Of a stretch of DNA of 64,000 nucleotides, positions 8,337 through 16,806 are shown piece after piece (within the stretch, counting starts at the first letter, position 1; each line of letters opens with the position of its first letter). The stretch covers positions 1,116,001 to 1,180,000 of the forward strand of contig CBDHFX010000002.1 in the NCBI GenBank assembly GCA_965262845.1, read 5' to 3'. Both the position numbers and the translations under genes were made by a program. The stretch is from ECT2AJA-044 sp965262845 (lineage in GTDB: Bacteria > Bacteroidota > Bacteroidia > Flavobacteriales > ECT2AJA-044). The notes beneath the pieces are model-generated. The model worked only from the letters and a program-made list of their open reading frames with translations, ran no database searches and was not told the DNA's origin.

Positions 8337-9308
8337 ATGGCGAAAGTTAGGTATTACTACGACAGTGAAACGCTGAGTTACCGGAAGATCGGGAAAAGCA
8401 CGAAGGATCATGTTCGTTCGGTGCTGCTGTTTTTGTCGGCCAGTGCTTTGTTTGCCATGCTGATGCTGTTCGCCTTGTTCACTTTTTTCGACTCTCCAAA
8501 AGAGAGGCGTTTGAAACGTGAGCTGGAGTATGCAACGTTTCAATACGAACTGCTGAACGATCGAATGGATCAGCTACAGGTGGTGATGGACGATATTCAG
8601 AAACGTGACGATCATATTTATCGGGTCATTTTTGAAACGGATCCGATCCCTGCCAGTATACGAAAGTCCGGATTTGGAGGGGTGAACCGCTACAGAAAGC
8701 TTGAGGGCTATCAAAACTCCAGGCTCGTGATGGAAACCACTAAAAAGCTTGATCAGTTGAGCAAGCAAGTGGTGGTTCAAAGCAAGTCCTTTGACGAGGT
8801 GATCGAAAAGGCCAGACGAAAAGAGGATATGCTGGCCTCTATCCCCGCGATCCAGCCGGTATCCAACAAGGGCTTGAAACGTATGGCGAGCGGGTACGGT
8901 TACCGTATTGACCCAATCTACAAGACCCGTAAGTTCCACGCCGGAATGGACTTCAGTGTGAATACCGGAACGCCGATCTACGCTACCGGAGACGGTGTGG
9001 TGGTACGCGCTGATCGCAAGAGTAGCGGCTACGGAAATCACGTGCGCATTGATCACGGCTATGGCTATCTGACCTTGTACGCCCACATGAGTAAAATGCT
9101 GGTACGCCCGGGACAAAATGTGAAACGGGGCGAAACCATCGGATATGTTGGGAACACCGGAAAATCGGTTGGACCACACCTCCACTACGAGGTGCACAGG
9201 AACGGCAAGCCCGTAAACCCAGTGAATTTCTACTTCAACGACCTCACGCCCGAGGAGTACGAGATCATGATTGAGTTGTCGCAACATCCAACTCAGTCAC
9301 TTGACTAA
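8337..9308 (+). CDS. M23 (LytM-type) cell-wall endopeptidase
   Basis: 323 residues. An N-terminal cytoplasmic stretch (MAKVRYYYDSETLSYRK) precedes one membrane anchor at about residues 28-50, then a predicted coiled coil (KERRLKRELEYATFQYELL region), then a LytM domain from about residue 180. Zinc ligands are visible as HAGMD (HxxxD) near residue 200 and HLHYE (HxH) near residue 280, so the domain looks catalytically complete. Such envelope proteins cut peptide cross-links in peptidoglycan or activate amidases during growth. It is divergent from alaS and followed by a MerR gene 34 bases downstream. Confidence 0.88.
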   Translation: MAKVRYYYDSETLSYRKIGKSTKDHVRSVLLFLSASALFAMLMLFALFTFFDSPKERRLKRELEYATFQYELLNDRMDQLQVVMDDIQKRDDHIYRVIFETDPIPASIRKSGFGGVNRYRKLEGYQNSRLVMETTKKLDQLSKQVVVQSKSFDEVIEKARRKEDMLASIPAIQPVSNKGLKRMASGYGYRIDPIYKTRKFHAGMDFSVNTGTPIYATGDGVVVRADRKSSGYGNHVRIDHGYGYLTLYAHMSKMLVRPGQNVKRGETIGYVGNTGKSVGPHLHYEVHRNGKPVNPVNFYFNDLTPEEYEIMIELSQHPTQSLD

Positions 9309-9342
9309 AAATCCTGTCTTCGATAAAATTCCTGAAGAGAAC

Positions 9343-9675
9343 ATGCCGGATACCTTCACTTCCCAAAAACTGTACTATTCCATTGGCGAAGTTGCCGGGA
9401 TGTTCCATGTGAATACATCCATGATCCGTTATTGGGAAAGGGAGTTTGATATTCTGCAGCCCAGAAAAAACAAAAAAGGCAATCGGCTTTTTACCCCTAA
9501 AGACCTCGAAAACCTCAGGGTGATCCATTACTTGCTCAAGGAGCGGGGGTATACTATTGACGGGGCCAGAAAAAAATTGCGCGAGAACAAGACTGACGTG
9601 GTGAATACGGCTGAGGTGGTGGCACGGCTCAAAAAGATCAGAACCACTTTAATGGATATCAAAAGGCAATTATGA
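9343..9675 (+). CDS. MerR-family transcriptional regulator
   Basis: 110 residues from ATG 9343, preceded by a GAAGAGAA stretch. An upstream start at 9271 would overlap the peptidase gene and add a non-family extension. The winged-helix DNA-binding domain is clear: LYYSIGEVAGMFHVN, then MIRYWEREF, then LFTPKDLENLRVIHYLLKE and GYTIDGARKKL. A short helical tail follows and no effector-binding domain is present, as in the small MerR proteins next to M23 peptidases in this phylum. The target is unknown; self-regulation or control of envelope genes is a guess from context. Confidence 0.88.
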   Translation: MPDTFTSQKLYYSIGEVAGMFHVNTSMIRYWEREFDILQPRKNKKGNRLFTPKDLENLRVIHYLLKERGYTIDGARKKLRENKTDVVNTAEVVARLKKIRTTLMDIKRQL

Positions 9676-9822
9676 AAATAAGGTACCCTCATTTTGTTGG
9701 TGGCCATCAGTGCCATTATGTTGACCGGGGTCCACATGTTCAGCAGAATCTCCCGTGAAGATATTAAACTTACTCCGATCACGGCAGCTTCGGTAGCAGG
9801 ATCGGCGAGTAGAAGCTGGTAG
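9672..9822 (+). pseudogene. Possible frameshifted small membrane protein gene
   Basis: An ATG at 9672 overlaps the MerR stop by four bases (ATGA), which suggests a coupled gene, but that frame gives only a short nonsense peptide. If one base is removed around 9684, the frame becomes MKIR joined to TLILLVAISAIMLTG, a clean membrane segment, then FSRISREDIKL and a stop at 9820-9822, about 49 residues in all. I cannot name a family. Either a true frameshift, a sequencing error, or a chance hydrophobic frame would explain it. Confidence 0.3.
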
Positions 9823-9834
9823 CCGAACCAAGAA

Positions 9835-10806
9835 CTAAATGCACCTGTCTTTCTGCAAATAACGGCAGACATAGTCCTGAACTCCTTCTTCCAGCGAAGT
9901 GAAAGGCTTGTCATATCCAATACCGCGCAATTTCGACATATCTGCCTCGGTGAAATACTGGTACCTGTCGCGGAGGTCTTCCGGAATGTCGATGAATGAA
10001 ATATTGGGCCTGAGGCCCATCGCCCGAAAGGTCGCTGTCGCCAGATCAATAAAGGATCGCGCTGTGCCGGTACCCAAGTTGTAAAGTCCGCTCTCCTCCT
10101 TCCGGCGATAATGCATCAACCAATACAGCACATCCACTGCATCCTGTACATAGATAAAATCGCGTAGCTGTTCGCCATCCCTGAAGCTCGGGTCATGACT
10201 GCAAAAGAGTTTCATTTGCCCCGTCTCCCTTACCTGCCTGAACGTGTGGAACACCACACTAGCCATTCGGCCTTTGTGATATTCATTGGGTCCATACACA
10301 TTGAAGAATTTGATGCCTGCCCAGAAATATGGCTTACGCTCTTGCTTTAATGCCCACTTGTCGAAATCGTTCTTAGAGCGGCCATAGGGATTCAGCGGCT
10401 CAAGCCGATCCACGATATCGTGATCATCCTTATAGTCCAGCTCCCCTGACCCGTAGGTCGCGGCACTGGAGGCATAGATCAGGGGTAATCCAAATTCCAC
10501 GCAGATATTCCAGACTTCCCTGGTATAATTCAGATTCAGCCGATCAAAAAGCGCTACATCAGATTCGGTCGTATCGGTCCGTGCTCCGAGGTGGAATACG
10601 AACTCCGCCAATCGGTGGTTTTCGCGTAGCCAGGTATGGAAATCATCCCGGTGTACACGCTCCAGGATGGCCTTTTCGGCCAGATTAGCAGTCTTGTCGG
10701 CCCGATCAAAATCATCAACCACCACAATGTTCCTGAACCCTTCAAGATTCAACTTACCCACCAGAGCACTCGCGATGAATCCGGCCGAACCGGTAACAAC
10801 GATCAT
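9835..10806 (-). CDS. hldD: ADP-L-glycero-D-manno-heptose 6-epimerase
   Basis: 323 residues, short-chain dehydrogenase fold. The NAD(P)-binding loop reads TGSAGFIAS, in which the usual last glycine of GxxGFIG is alanine. The YxxxK catalytic pair is in NPYGRSK, and family-specific segments FNVYGPNEYHKGRMAS and NLGTGTARSF are present. HldD epimerises ADP-D-glycero-D-manno-heptose for the lipopolysaccharide inner core. It is the last gene of a minus-strand operon: its ATG overlaps the mqnD stop by four bases. Heptose and menaquinone genes have no obvious metabolic link, so this looks like an operon of convenience. Confidence 0.92.
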   Translation of the reverse strand: MIVVTGSAGFIASALVGKLNLEGFRNIVVVDDFDRADKTANLAEKAILERVHRDDFHTWLRENHRLAEFVFHLGARTDTTESDVALFDRLNLNYTREVWNICVEFGLPLIYASSAATYGSGELDYKDDHDIVDRLEPLNPYGRSKNDFDKWALKQERKPYFWAGIKFFNVYGPNEYHKGRMASVVFHTFRQVRETGQMKLFCSHDPSFRDGEQLRDFIYVQDAVDVLYWLMHYRRKEESGLYNLGTGTARSFIDLATATFRAMGLRPNISFIDIPEDLRDRYQYFTEADMSKLRGIGYDKPFTSLEEGVQDYVCRYLQKDRCI

Positions 10807-11642
10807 ACACTCACGTATAGCGGCATGTCCATGTCGGAAATGAGTCCTTGCCGCAGCATTTCTGCCCGCATGAACTCCACGGCTTCACGCCCGTTCCTGC
10901 CCAAAGTTACAGTATAATCATTGACATACAGATCAATGTGCCGGTACATCACGGACCGTTCCATCTTTTGTGCATGGCTCCGCACATAATCCTCTGTTTG
11001 CTCCGGATTTGCCCGGGCATATTCCACTGAAGCACGCAATAGTCGCTCTATTTCCTTCTGAGCCTGCGGCTCGATATCACGTCGCACCGCTATGCCACCC
11101 AGGGGAATCGGGTATCCGGTCTCTCCCTGCCAATATTCACCGAGATCCTGCACCTTCACGAGCCCCTTATCGGCATAGGTAAACCGATTCTCGTGTATGA
11201 TCACGCCGAGATCAACTTCCTGATCAAGTACCATCTGCTCGATATCGCTGAACAGCACTGGTACTTTGTTTCGGGCACCCGGATAGGCAAATCCCATCAG
11301 AAAATTTGCTGTGGTCCAATCACCGGGAATAGCGATCCGCGCCTCTGAAGGTGATAATCCGGCCGTGCCAGGCCGGCCAATCAATAACGGCCCGCAATGC
11401 TGTCCGAGTGCTGCCCCGCTATCGAGCAATACGTAGCGGTCCAATAAATGCATGAACGCGTTGAAACTTAACTTGGTAATGTCCAGATCACCCTGTGCGG
11501 CGCGTTGATTGAGTTCCTCCACATCAAGGAGTACGGGCTCGAACTGCAGGTCCCCGGCAGTGTTGATCTTGCCATTGACCAGGGCGTCGAAAATAAAGGT
11601 ATCGTTCGGGCAGGGCGAAAAGCCCAGGGTAAACGTCGTCAT
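10803..11642 (-). CDS. mqnD: 1,4-dihydroxy-6-naphthoate synthase
   Basis: 279 residues with the family beginning LGFSPCPNDTFIFDAL. Other family segments are ELNQRAAQGDLDITKLSF, LDSGAALG and the GEYWQGETGYPIPLGGI region. MqnD converts cyclic dehypoxanthinyl futalosine to 1,4-dihydroxy-6-naphthoate, a late step of futalosine-dependent menaquinone synthesis; the fold resembles periplasmic binding proteins. Both ends overlap neighbours by four bases (mqnB upstream, hldD downstream), so the three genes are almost certainly co-transcribed and translationally coupled. Confidence 0.95.
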   Translation of the reverse strand: MTTFTLGFSPCPNDTFIFDALVNGKINTAGDLQFEPVLLDVEELNQRAAQGDLDITKLSFNAFMHLLDRYVLLDSGAALGQHCGPLLIGRPGTAGLSPSEARIAIPGDWTTANFLMGFAYPGARNKVPVLFSDIEQMVLDQEVDLGVIIHENRFTYADKGLVKVQDLGEYWQGETGYPIPLGGIAVRRDIEPQAQKEIERLLRASVEYARANPEQTEDYVRSHAQKMERSVMYRHIDLYVNDYTVTLGRNGREAVEFMRAEMLRQGLISDMDMPLYVSV

Positions 11643-12322
11643 GCCAATTGATCCAGGTAGGCGATCAGTGTGTCGCTGAGGGCTTCCACGGCGCGGATCA
11701 ACTCCCAGTTTTCGCGATTGCGTCGTTCTACGAAGTTGCTGACTGCCCGAATTTGCGCAAAGTCTGATTGGCCCACACGGCAGGCATACATAAATGCAGC
11801 GCCTTCCATACTTTCGACCTGCGGCTGCATTTTCTGTTGCGTTTTTTCAATGGTCAATTCGTTTCCGTGCACTATATTTACCGTTACGGCCTGCACGGCC
11901 CGAAGCATACCGAAAGGTCCATCAGTCAGCGGTTTCGGGTTTTCGATCACCCCGGAACTAAAAGGAAAGTCATCATCTTCAAGCAGATCCAGATCAATCA
12001 GACTGAGAAAATTCTCGCCGTCTTCCGCCCCCATTTCCGGAAATTCATCCTTCACAACCTGCACCACCTGCGTCATCTCCAACGAGCGATCAAAGGCACC
12101 GCAGAGACCAGCGTTGATCGCCCGGTCGTAGCGGGCCCGTGCGAAGGCATCGCCCAGCCAAAAAGCGGTGGACACCATGCCCACTCCGGTGGTAAGCACA
12201 TCAATCTTATGGCCGTGGTAGTGATAGCGAACGGCTTTGGAATTCAGACGCTCCCCTTCTCCGAGGATCCGGATCAGCGGTTTGATCTCAAGGGAGGTCG
12301 CACTGACTAAAAGGATCTTCAT
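11639..12322 (-). CDS. mqnB: Futalosine hydrolase
   Basis: 227 residues of the nucleoside phosphorylase/hydrolase fold: MKILLVSATSLEIKPL at the start, TTGVGMVSTAFWLG, INAGLCGAF, and VESMEGAAFMYAC near the C-terminus, the last corresponding to the ribose- and base-binding MExxA element of MTA/SAH nucleosidase relatives. MqnB removes hypoxanthine from futalosine. It is immediately upstream of mqnD in a minus-strand operon, which supports the futalosine assignment over a generic nucleosidase. It is the first gene of the operon; no convincing TAnnTTTG promoter was found in the 165 bases upstream. Confidence 0.93.
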   Translation of the reverse strand: MKILLVSATSLEIKPLIRILGEGERLNSKAVRYHYHGHKIDVLTTGVGMVSTAFWLGDAFARARYDRAINAGLCGAFDRSLEMTQVVQVVKDEFPEMGAEDGENFLSLIDLDLLEDDDFPFSSGVIENPKPLTDGPFGMLRAVQAVTVNIVHGNELTIEKTQQKMQPQVESMEGAAFMYACRVGQSDFAQIRAVSNFVERRNRENWELIRAVEALSDTLIAYLDQLA

Positions 12323-12487
12323 AATGCTCTATCCTATCCGTTTCAAAGGCATTATTTTTTCTGCCAGCCTGTAAACCGTCGTGCAACCGGGCCTGCTGCG
12401 TGGCCAATCACTACATGGAGGACTGTCCTTTTCCCTGGCATAGCCTATTGTTTTCTCTTTTTTGTGACCTTGTATATCTGTTTGCCA

Positions 12488-13828
12488 TCAGTCCCCTTCC
12501 ATATGCTCCTTGCCGGTAGTATCCGGGATATTTGCCCGCAGGATACGGGGAATGCCTCCCATACGGCCCTGAAGATAACTTTTGCGCACATCCTCCTTTT
12601 TGTATCGGATATCTTCGTATTCGCTGAAGGCAATGAGTTGCGTGGCACCAGAGAAATCGCGTTCAGTGACCCACATTTCGTCCCGGCGCAGCAGTTCCCG
12701 ATCCATGAGCATAACATCATGCGTTGTCAGTATCAATTGCGACCGGGTTTTGGCTGAGCAGCGGAACAAATACCTTTCGATCAGGTCGCGTATGAGCAGC
12801 GTATGCAAACTGCTTCCAATTTCATCAATGACGAAGACCTGATTCGACTTCTGCGATATCAGCCCCATAAAGACCGGTAACAAATCAAGCAGTCGCCTTG
12901 AGCCAGCCGATTCCTGGTGCAGATCAAACGGGACTTCACCATCCGTTCCCTTATGCAAGGTTATGAGTTTTTTTACGATCAGTTTGTTGTTCCGTTTTTC
13001 CGCCACATAGCCAGCATATAGTTGTGATCCCAGGAATCCATGTACCCGGGTGGACTCACCTTCCCTGAGCCTTTCAGCTTGATCCCTTAATTCCGTGGGT
13101 GCCAGATCAAGCGGAACAGTCTCATAGCCCAGCTTTTCAATGCCGGTATCGAGTTGCCGGAGTAATTTGCTAACCTCTTTACTCCTATTCATGAATTTCC
13201 CGATGAGATTGAAATGGGAGTGCGGGCCAATTGTAATCAGCGTATCCCTGAACCAGTCATATATGGGTCGAAAAGTATCTTCATTCTGGGAAACAGCATT
13301 GGTCAGGAAGAGCTGATTTGCCCGGGTACCCTGAGCGACAAACCTTAGAAATGCTTTTTCCTTTTGCTTCTTGGCCAGTGCGGGGAATGTGATTTTCTGA
13401 CGGTGGCGTTCATACAGCGTTTTTTCACCTGTGCTGGTCATCTTCACCAGTTTTTCCTCCAGTATGGCCTCTCTTGTAACAGTAAAGCTGAATGCATATA
13501 GGATTTCGTCAATGAGTAGTTCAAAAAAAAAGCGCGAAGGCTGGCGCATATGATCTTTGCTGAGCAGGAATGGTTCAGCGGGAATGGGCTCACCCACAGG
13601 AATGCCATCAACAACCAGCTTTTTGGCAAACTCAAACGCCATAACCAGATTCGTCTTCCCGGACGCATTACCGCCGTATATTGCTGTAATCGGAAGCACC
13701 CTCATCTGATACCTGGGGAGCCTGGCTATCATACGGTTCTTGCGTTGGTGCTCGCGGCTGGCCACCATGGAAAAATCAGCCCGATCGCGGAAAGAGCGCC
13801 AGTTTTCAATCGAAAAGTTAATGAGCAT
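12488..13828 (-). CDS. AAA15-type (RloA-like) ATPase
   Basis: 446 residues. It starts MLINFSIENWRSFRDRADF, typical of AAA15/COG1106 ATPases. Walker A is YGGNASGKTN near residue 55, Walker B is VFVIDEIGSSLH, and the switch histidine is in LILTTHD. A QESAGSRRLLDLLP segment supplies the ABC-like signature. Family members usually occur with RloB, a Toprim-like partner, in defence-linked pairs. Here no RloB follows: only a 25-codon ORF (12411-12488) overlaps the stop by one base. The start lies 18 bases from an 18-bp perfect palindrome at 13847-13864. A role in phage or nucleic-acid defence is inferred from the family only. Confidence 0.82.
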   Translation of the reverse strand: MLINFSIENWRSFRDRADFSMVASREHQRKNRMIARLPRYQMRVLPITAIYGGNASGKTNLVMAFEFAKKLVVDGIPVGEPIPAEPFLLSKDHMRQPSRFFFELLIDEILYAFSFTVTREAILEEKLVKMTSTGEKTLYERHRQKITFPALAKKQKEKAFLRFVAQGTRANQLFLTNAVSQNEDTFRPIYDWFRDTLITIGPHSHFNLIGKFMNRSKEVSKLLRQLDTGIEKLGYETVPLDLAPTELRDQAERLREGESTRVHGFLGSQLYAGYVAEKRNNKLIVKKLITLHKGTDGEVPFDLHQESAGSRRLLDLLPVFMGLISQKSNQVFVIDEIGSSLHTLLIRDLIERYLFRCSAKTRSQLILTTHDVMLMDRELLRRDEMWVTERDFSGATQLIAFSEYEDIRYKKEDVRKSYLQGRMGGIPRILRANIPDTTGKEHMEGD

Positions 13829-13846
13829 ACGGCTTTACAAGATGTT

Positions 13847-13864
13847 ATTACGGCGCGCCGTAAT
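13847..13864. promoter_or_regulatory. 18-bp perfect palindrome upstream of the AAA15 gene
   Basis: ATTACGGCGCGCCGTAAT is an exact 18-bp palindrome in the 55-base gap between the AAA15 start (13828, minus strand) and the stop of the OmpA-family gene (13884). The gap is the only room for an AAA15 promoter, so an operator for a dimeric repressor is a reasonable reading. No regulator gene is adjacent. Confidence 0.5.
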
Positions 13865-13883
13865 CTAAAATGGAGCAGGTCTT

Positions 13884-15803
13884 TTACTGGTCATCCGTGA
13901 TCCTGAGCTCCGCACGTCGGTTCAATGCGCGTCCTTCACGGTTATCTGTTCCATCTTCGTTGCGGTTTGGAGCCGCCGGCATGGATTCGCCATAGCCCAT
14001 TGCCTCCAGACGATCGGCTCCGATGCCGCGCTCCACGAGGTAGTCAACTACCGCCTGGGCACGACGCTCAGAAAGCTCTTGGTTGTATTTCTTTGTTCCG
14101 ATCCCATCTGCATGGCCACCGATGATCTCAATGCGAACATCAGGGTACTTCTTCAGAATATTGGCCAGGCTATCTAACATTTCGCCAGATTCCGGCGATA
14201 AGGTTGCCTTGTCAAAATCGAAGTACACATTAGCCAATTCGAAGGACAGAGGAGGGTAGATCAGCAAATCATCGTTCGTCAAGGTCGTTGTACCCGCATA
14301 GTCTGATATGCCTCCGGTACGGACAGATATGGAATCCGTGTTAAAGGACGGCCTGCTTGAATAGATCATGTACGACTGATCCAGACCCACTTCAAATTTG
14401 TACTGTCCTTTCTCGTCCGGATAGGTTATTTGCAGGGTGTCTCCGGTCAGATTATCCACCAAAAACACCTCAGCACTATCAATTGGCGCCATGGCCGACT
14501 TCTCCAACACTTTCCCGCTCACATACAAATGGAACTGCTCATACTCAAACAGCTCCAGGCAGCAGCCTGCCTCGCGATCCGAGGACAGGTAATACCGATC
14601 GGCTTGATGCCCGTTCGTGAAATAAGCATCATCCGCAGTGGAATTGATCGGATGTCCCAGGTTTTCGATATTTTCACCACGTACATCTGCTCTAAATAAA
14701 TCAAGTCCGCCATAACCTGGGTGACCGTCCGATGCGAAGTAAAAATGCTCATCGCTTAAATACGGTGTGACCTCATCCCTGGCCGTATTTACGCTACCCC
14801 CCATCAATTGGGCACTTTCACTGGCAGATCCGTCTTCGTTGAGATCCACGTACCAGATGTCCATTCCGCCCGCACCACCGGCCCTGTCCGAAGCAAAATA
14901 CAATCGGGAGCCATTTTCCGTGACGAATGGGTACAGGTCACGACTATCCGAAGTGCCCAGCCCTTCCAGAACGGTCATTTCCTCATCTCCCATATTCATG
15001 AAGGCGATCTGGTACTCCTTTTTATCAGCAAGTGTTTCCCAGGTGTTAAAATAATATCGCTGCTTCAGGGCGCAATAGCTAACGCCTGCATATTGCCACC
15101 TTTCCTTTTCATCCTTCATGACAGCCACCGATCCGGAATCAGAAGTGGATTGAATACTTTGAAGATATACGTTAAACTTCCTGCTCAGGTCCCGGGTGGT
15201 GGTAAACATGAACTGCCCGTTATCCAACATGGTCGCCCCATAGTTTGAAGACCCTCCCTCATTGACTCCCGCGGTACCTACCTTGGAAATGTTCACGAAT
15301 TCCGGATTCGCTTTTCCTTCAATGAGCAATTCGATACTGGCCAACTGGAAGGCTGCATCTTCAGATCTTTCTAAGGAAGTATCTGCAAGTACCTGTTCAA
15401 ATTGGATTTTAGCGGAATCCAAAGATCCCTGAGCCCGCAGGCATACTCCGTACCAGTAGCGATTATCAGGCGTGTCCCCTCCGTCAAGCTCGAAGGCCTT
15501 CTCATAGTATTCCGTGGCATTCGAATAATCAAAGTGCAGTCTGTAGGACGTCGCGGCCCGATTTGTTACATAGAGCTTTTGAGCCTCATCCAGTTTTCCA
15601 CCCATCGCAATCGTGTTCTGATACGGATACTGGGTCGGGAGCAGGGACTTGTCTCCCGTAGCTGCAGCCAAATAAAACTGCGCGGCTATATCGAAGCTTT
15701 TGTCTTCGAAGGCATCATCGCCATAGCTAATGTAGGCGGACTGCCCGAGAGTTGTCCAGCCCAAAACGATGGTAAAGATCAATAAGATGCATGCTTTTTT
15801 CAT
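13884..15803 (-). CDS. OmpA-family protein with TPR and PD40 repeats (PorE-like)
   Basis: 639 residues. Signal peptide at residues 1-20 (ACILLIFTIVLGWTTLGQS). A TPR-like region over about residues 25-155 is followed by WD40-like (PD40) beta-propeller repeats (for example LYFASDRAGGAGGMDIWYV, HFYFASDGHPGYGGLDLF), a carboxypeptidase-regulatory-like domain near 430-510, and a C-terminal OmpA peptidoglycan-binding domain (VYFDFDKATLSPESG, GHADGIGTKKYNQELSERRA, then NRRAEL). This is the architecture of PorE-type T9SS accessory proteins that link the secretion apparatus to peptidoglycan. It closes a minus-strand triad with PorP/SprF (9 bases away) and a type-B cargo protein. Confidence 0.88.
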   Translation of the reverse strand: MKKACILLIFTIVLGWTTLGQSAYISYGDDAFEDKSFDIAAQFYLAAATGDKSLLPTQYPYQNTIAMGGKLDEAQKLYVTNRAATSYRLHFDYSNATEYYEKAFELDGGDTPDNRYWYGVCLRAQGSLDSAKIQFEQVLADTSLERSEDAAFQLASIELLIEGKANPEFVNISKVGTAGVNEGGSSNYGATMLDNGQFMFTTTRDLSRKFNVYLQSIQSTSDSGSVAVMKDEKERWQYAGVSYCALKQRYYFNTWETLADKKEYQIAFMNMGDEEMTVLEGLGTSDSRDLYPFVTENGSRLYFASDRAGGAGGMDIWYVDLNEDGSASESAQLMGGSVNTARDEVTPYLSDEHFYFASDGHPGYGGLDLFRADVRGENIENLGHPINSTADDAYFTNGHQADRYYLSSDREAGCCLELFEYEQFHLYVSGKVLEKSAMAPIDSAEVFLVDNLTGDTLQITYPDEKGQYKFEVGLDQSYMIYSSRPSFNTDSISVRTGGISDYAGTTTLTNDDLLIYPPLSFELANVYFDFDKATLSPESGEMLDSLANILKKYPDVRIEIIGGHADGIGTKKYNQELSERRAQAVVDYLVERGIGADRLEAMGYGESMPAAPNRNEDGTDNREGRALNRRAELRITDDQ

Positions 15804-15812
15804 AAGTCTGGA

Positions 15813-16793
15813 TTATAAGCGTGGGCAAACTGGTTTGGCATCAATATCCGAGCCGGGTAAAATGTACGTAATGGTCAATTCAAAAGACCTCTTGTTTTCA
15901 TTGATATTGTTGATATCTCCAACAGCCAAATCGTAGCTTGCTCCAACCGTAAAACTTTTCCAATCGAAACCAATGTACGGGATAAAGGACTCTTCGAACC
16001 GATGGGCTAACCCTGCCGCCAATGCGAACTCACCGGTGAAGGCATAATGGGCATTGGCCCCGATCATGTTGGCATTTGCAGGTCCCTGGTACAGGATCTG
16101 TGCATGTGGTACCAAACTGAACCGTTCGTTAAATCGAAAGCGGGCTCCCAAATGGCTATAGACCTTGAGCGGAAGACGATCCTCGGCGATCCCGAGAGAA
16201 GCATCGGGCTGCAGGCAATTCAAAGCAGCCAGACCTGCAAAGGGTGTTATTTTCTGACCCGGTTTTCCCATGAACCACAAGGCACCCACGTGCATGTTCA
16301 GCACTGTTCTTGCATTGTCATCCAAATTTTCACCAGCCGGATTTCCCGGATCAAATCCCAGGCCCGGAATATATTGAGAACCAAACGTAGCCTGTGCCAA
16401 ATCAATTTGGTGGCTCATGATCCCGATCTGGGCACCGCCGATGAGGTGGTGCCCTGCAACATGGCCATCGAAAAAGTCGTAACTAGCAGAGGCTATAGCA
16501 TCTAATCGGTTATACCCAACCACCCCTGTAGCCTGACGCACCACATGTCCGCCGACTGCCCATTTTGTTCCGATCCGACCATCAACGCCAAGTCCAAAGG
16601 TCTCATAGGCATCTGGGATTTGTGTCCACTGATCGCGATATACCAATCCGACACGCAGTTTACCGGCAAACTGGCCGGCAAGGGCTGGATTGGTCACCAG
16701 GGGCGTATTGTAATATTGAGAGAAATGTGGGTCCTGCGCCGATATCGTCAGGCATAGTACCACCATTGTTAGAAATAGTACCGTTCTTTTCAT
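15813..16793 (-). CDS. Type IX secretion system PorP/SprF-family membrane protein
   Basis: 326 residues. Signal peptide (LFLTMVVLCLTISAQ) followed by DPHFSQYYNTPLVTNPALAG, the diagnostic PorP/SprF beginning, then a barrel-like sequence ending in SFELTITYIL. PorP/SprF proteins are outer-membrane partners of T9SS, and SprF-type members serve a specific adhesin or type-B cargo. The position between a CHU_C (type B) cargo gene and an OmpA-family gene is the usual arrangement, which suggests that this copy handles the upstream 621-residue protein. It is one of many likely paralogues in the genome, so no specific gene symbol is given. Confidence 0.92.
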   Translation of the reverse strand: MKRTVLFLTMVVLCLTISAQDPHFSQYYNTPLVTNPALAGQFAGKLRVGLVYRDQWTQIPDAYETFGLGVDGRIGTKWAVGGHVVRQATGVVGYNRLDAIASASYDFFDGHVAGHHLIGGAQIGIMSHQIDLAQATFGSQYIPGLGFDPGNPAGENLDDNARTVLNMHVGALWFMGKPGQKITPFAGLAALNCLQPDASLGIAEDRLPLKVYSHLGARFRFNERFSLVPHAQILYQGPANANMIGANAHYAFTGEFALAAGLAHRFEESFIPYIGFDWKSFTVGASYDLAVGDINNINENKRSFELTITYILPGSDIDAKPVCPRL

Positions 16794-16806
16794 AGGTTGG
16801 GTATTT

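Noticed and set aside
12323..12487. Search for an intact RloB or other gene after the AAA15 ATPase
   Set aside because: Only a 25-codon frame is present and the remaining frames are closed.
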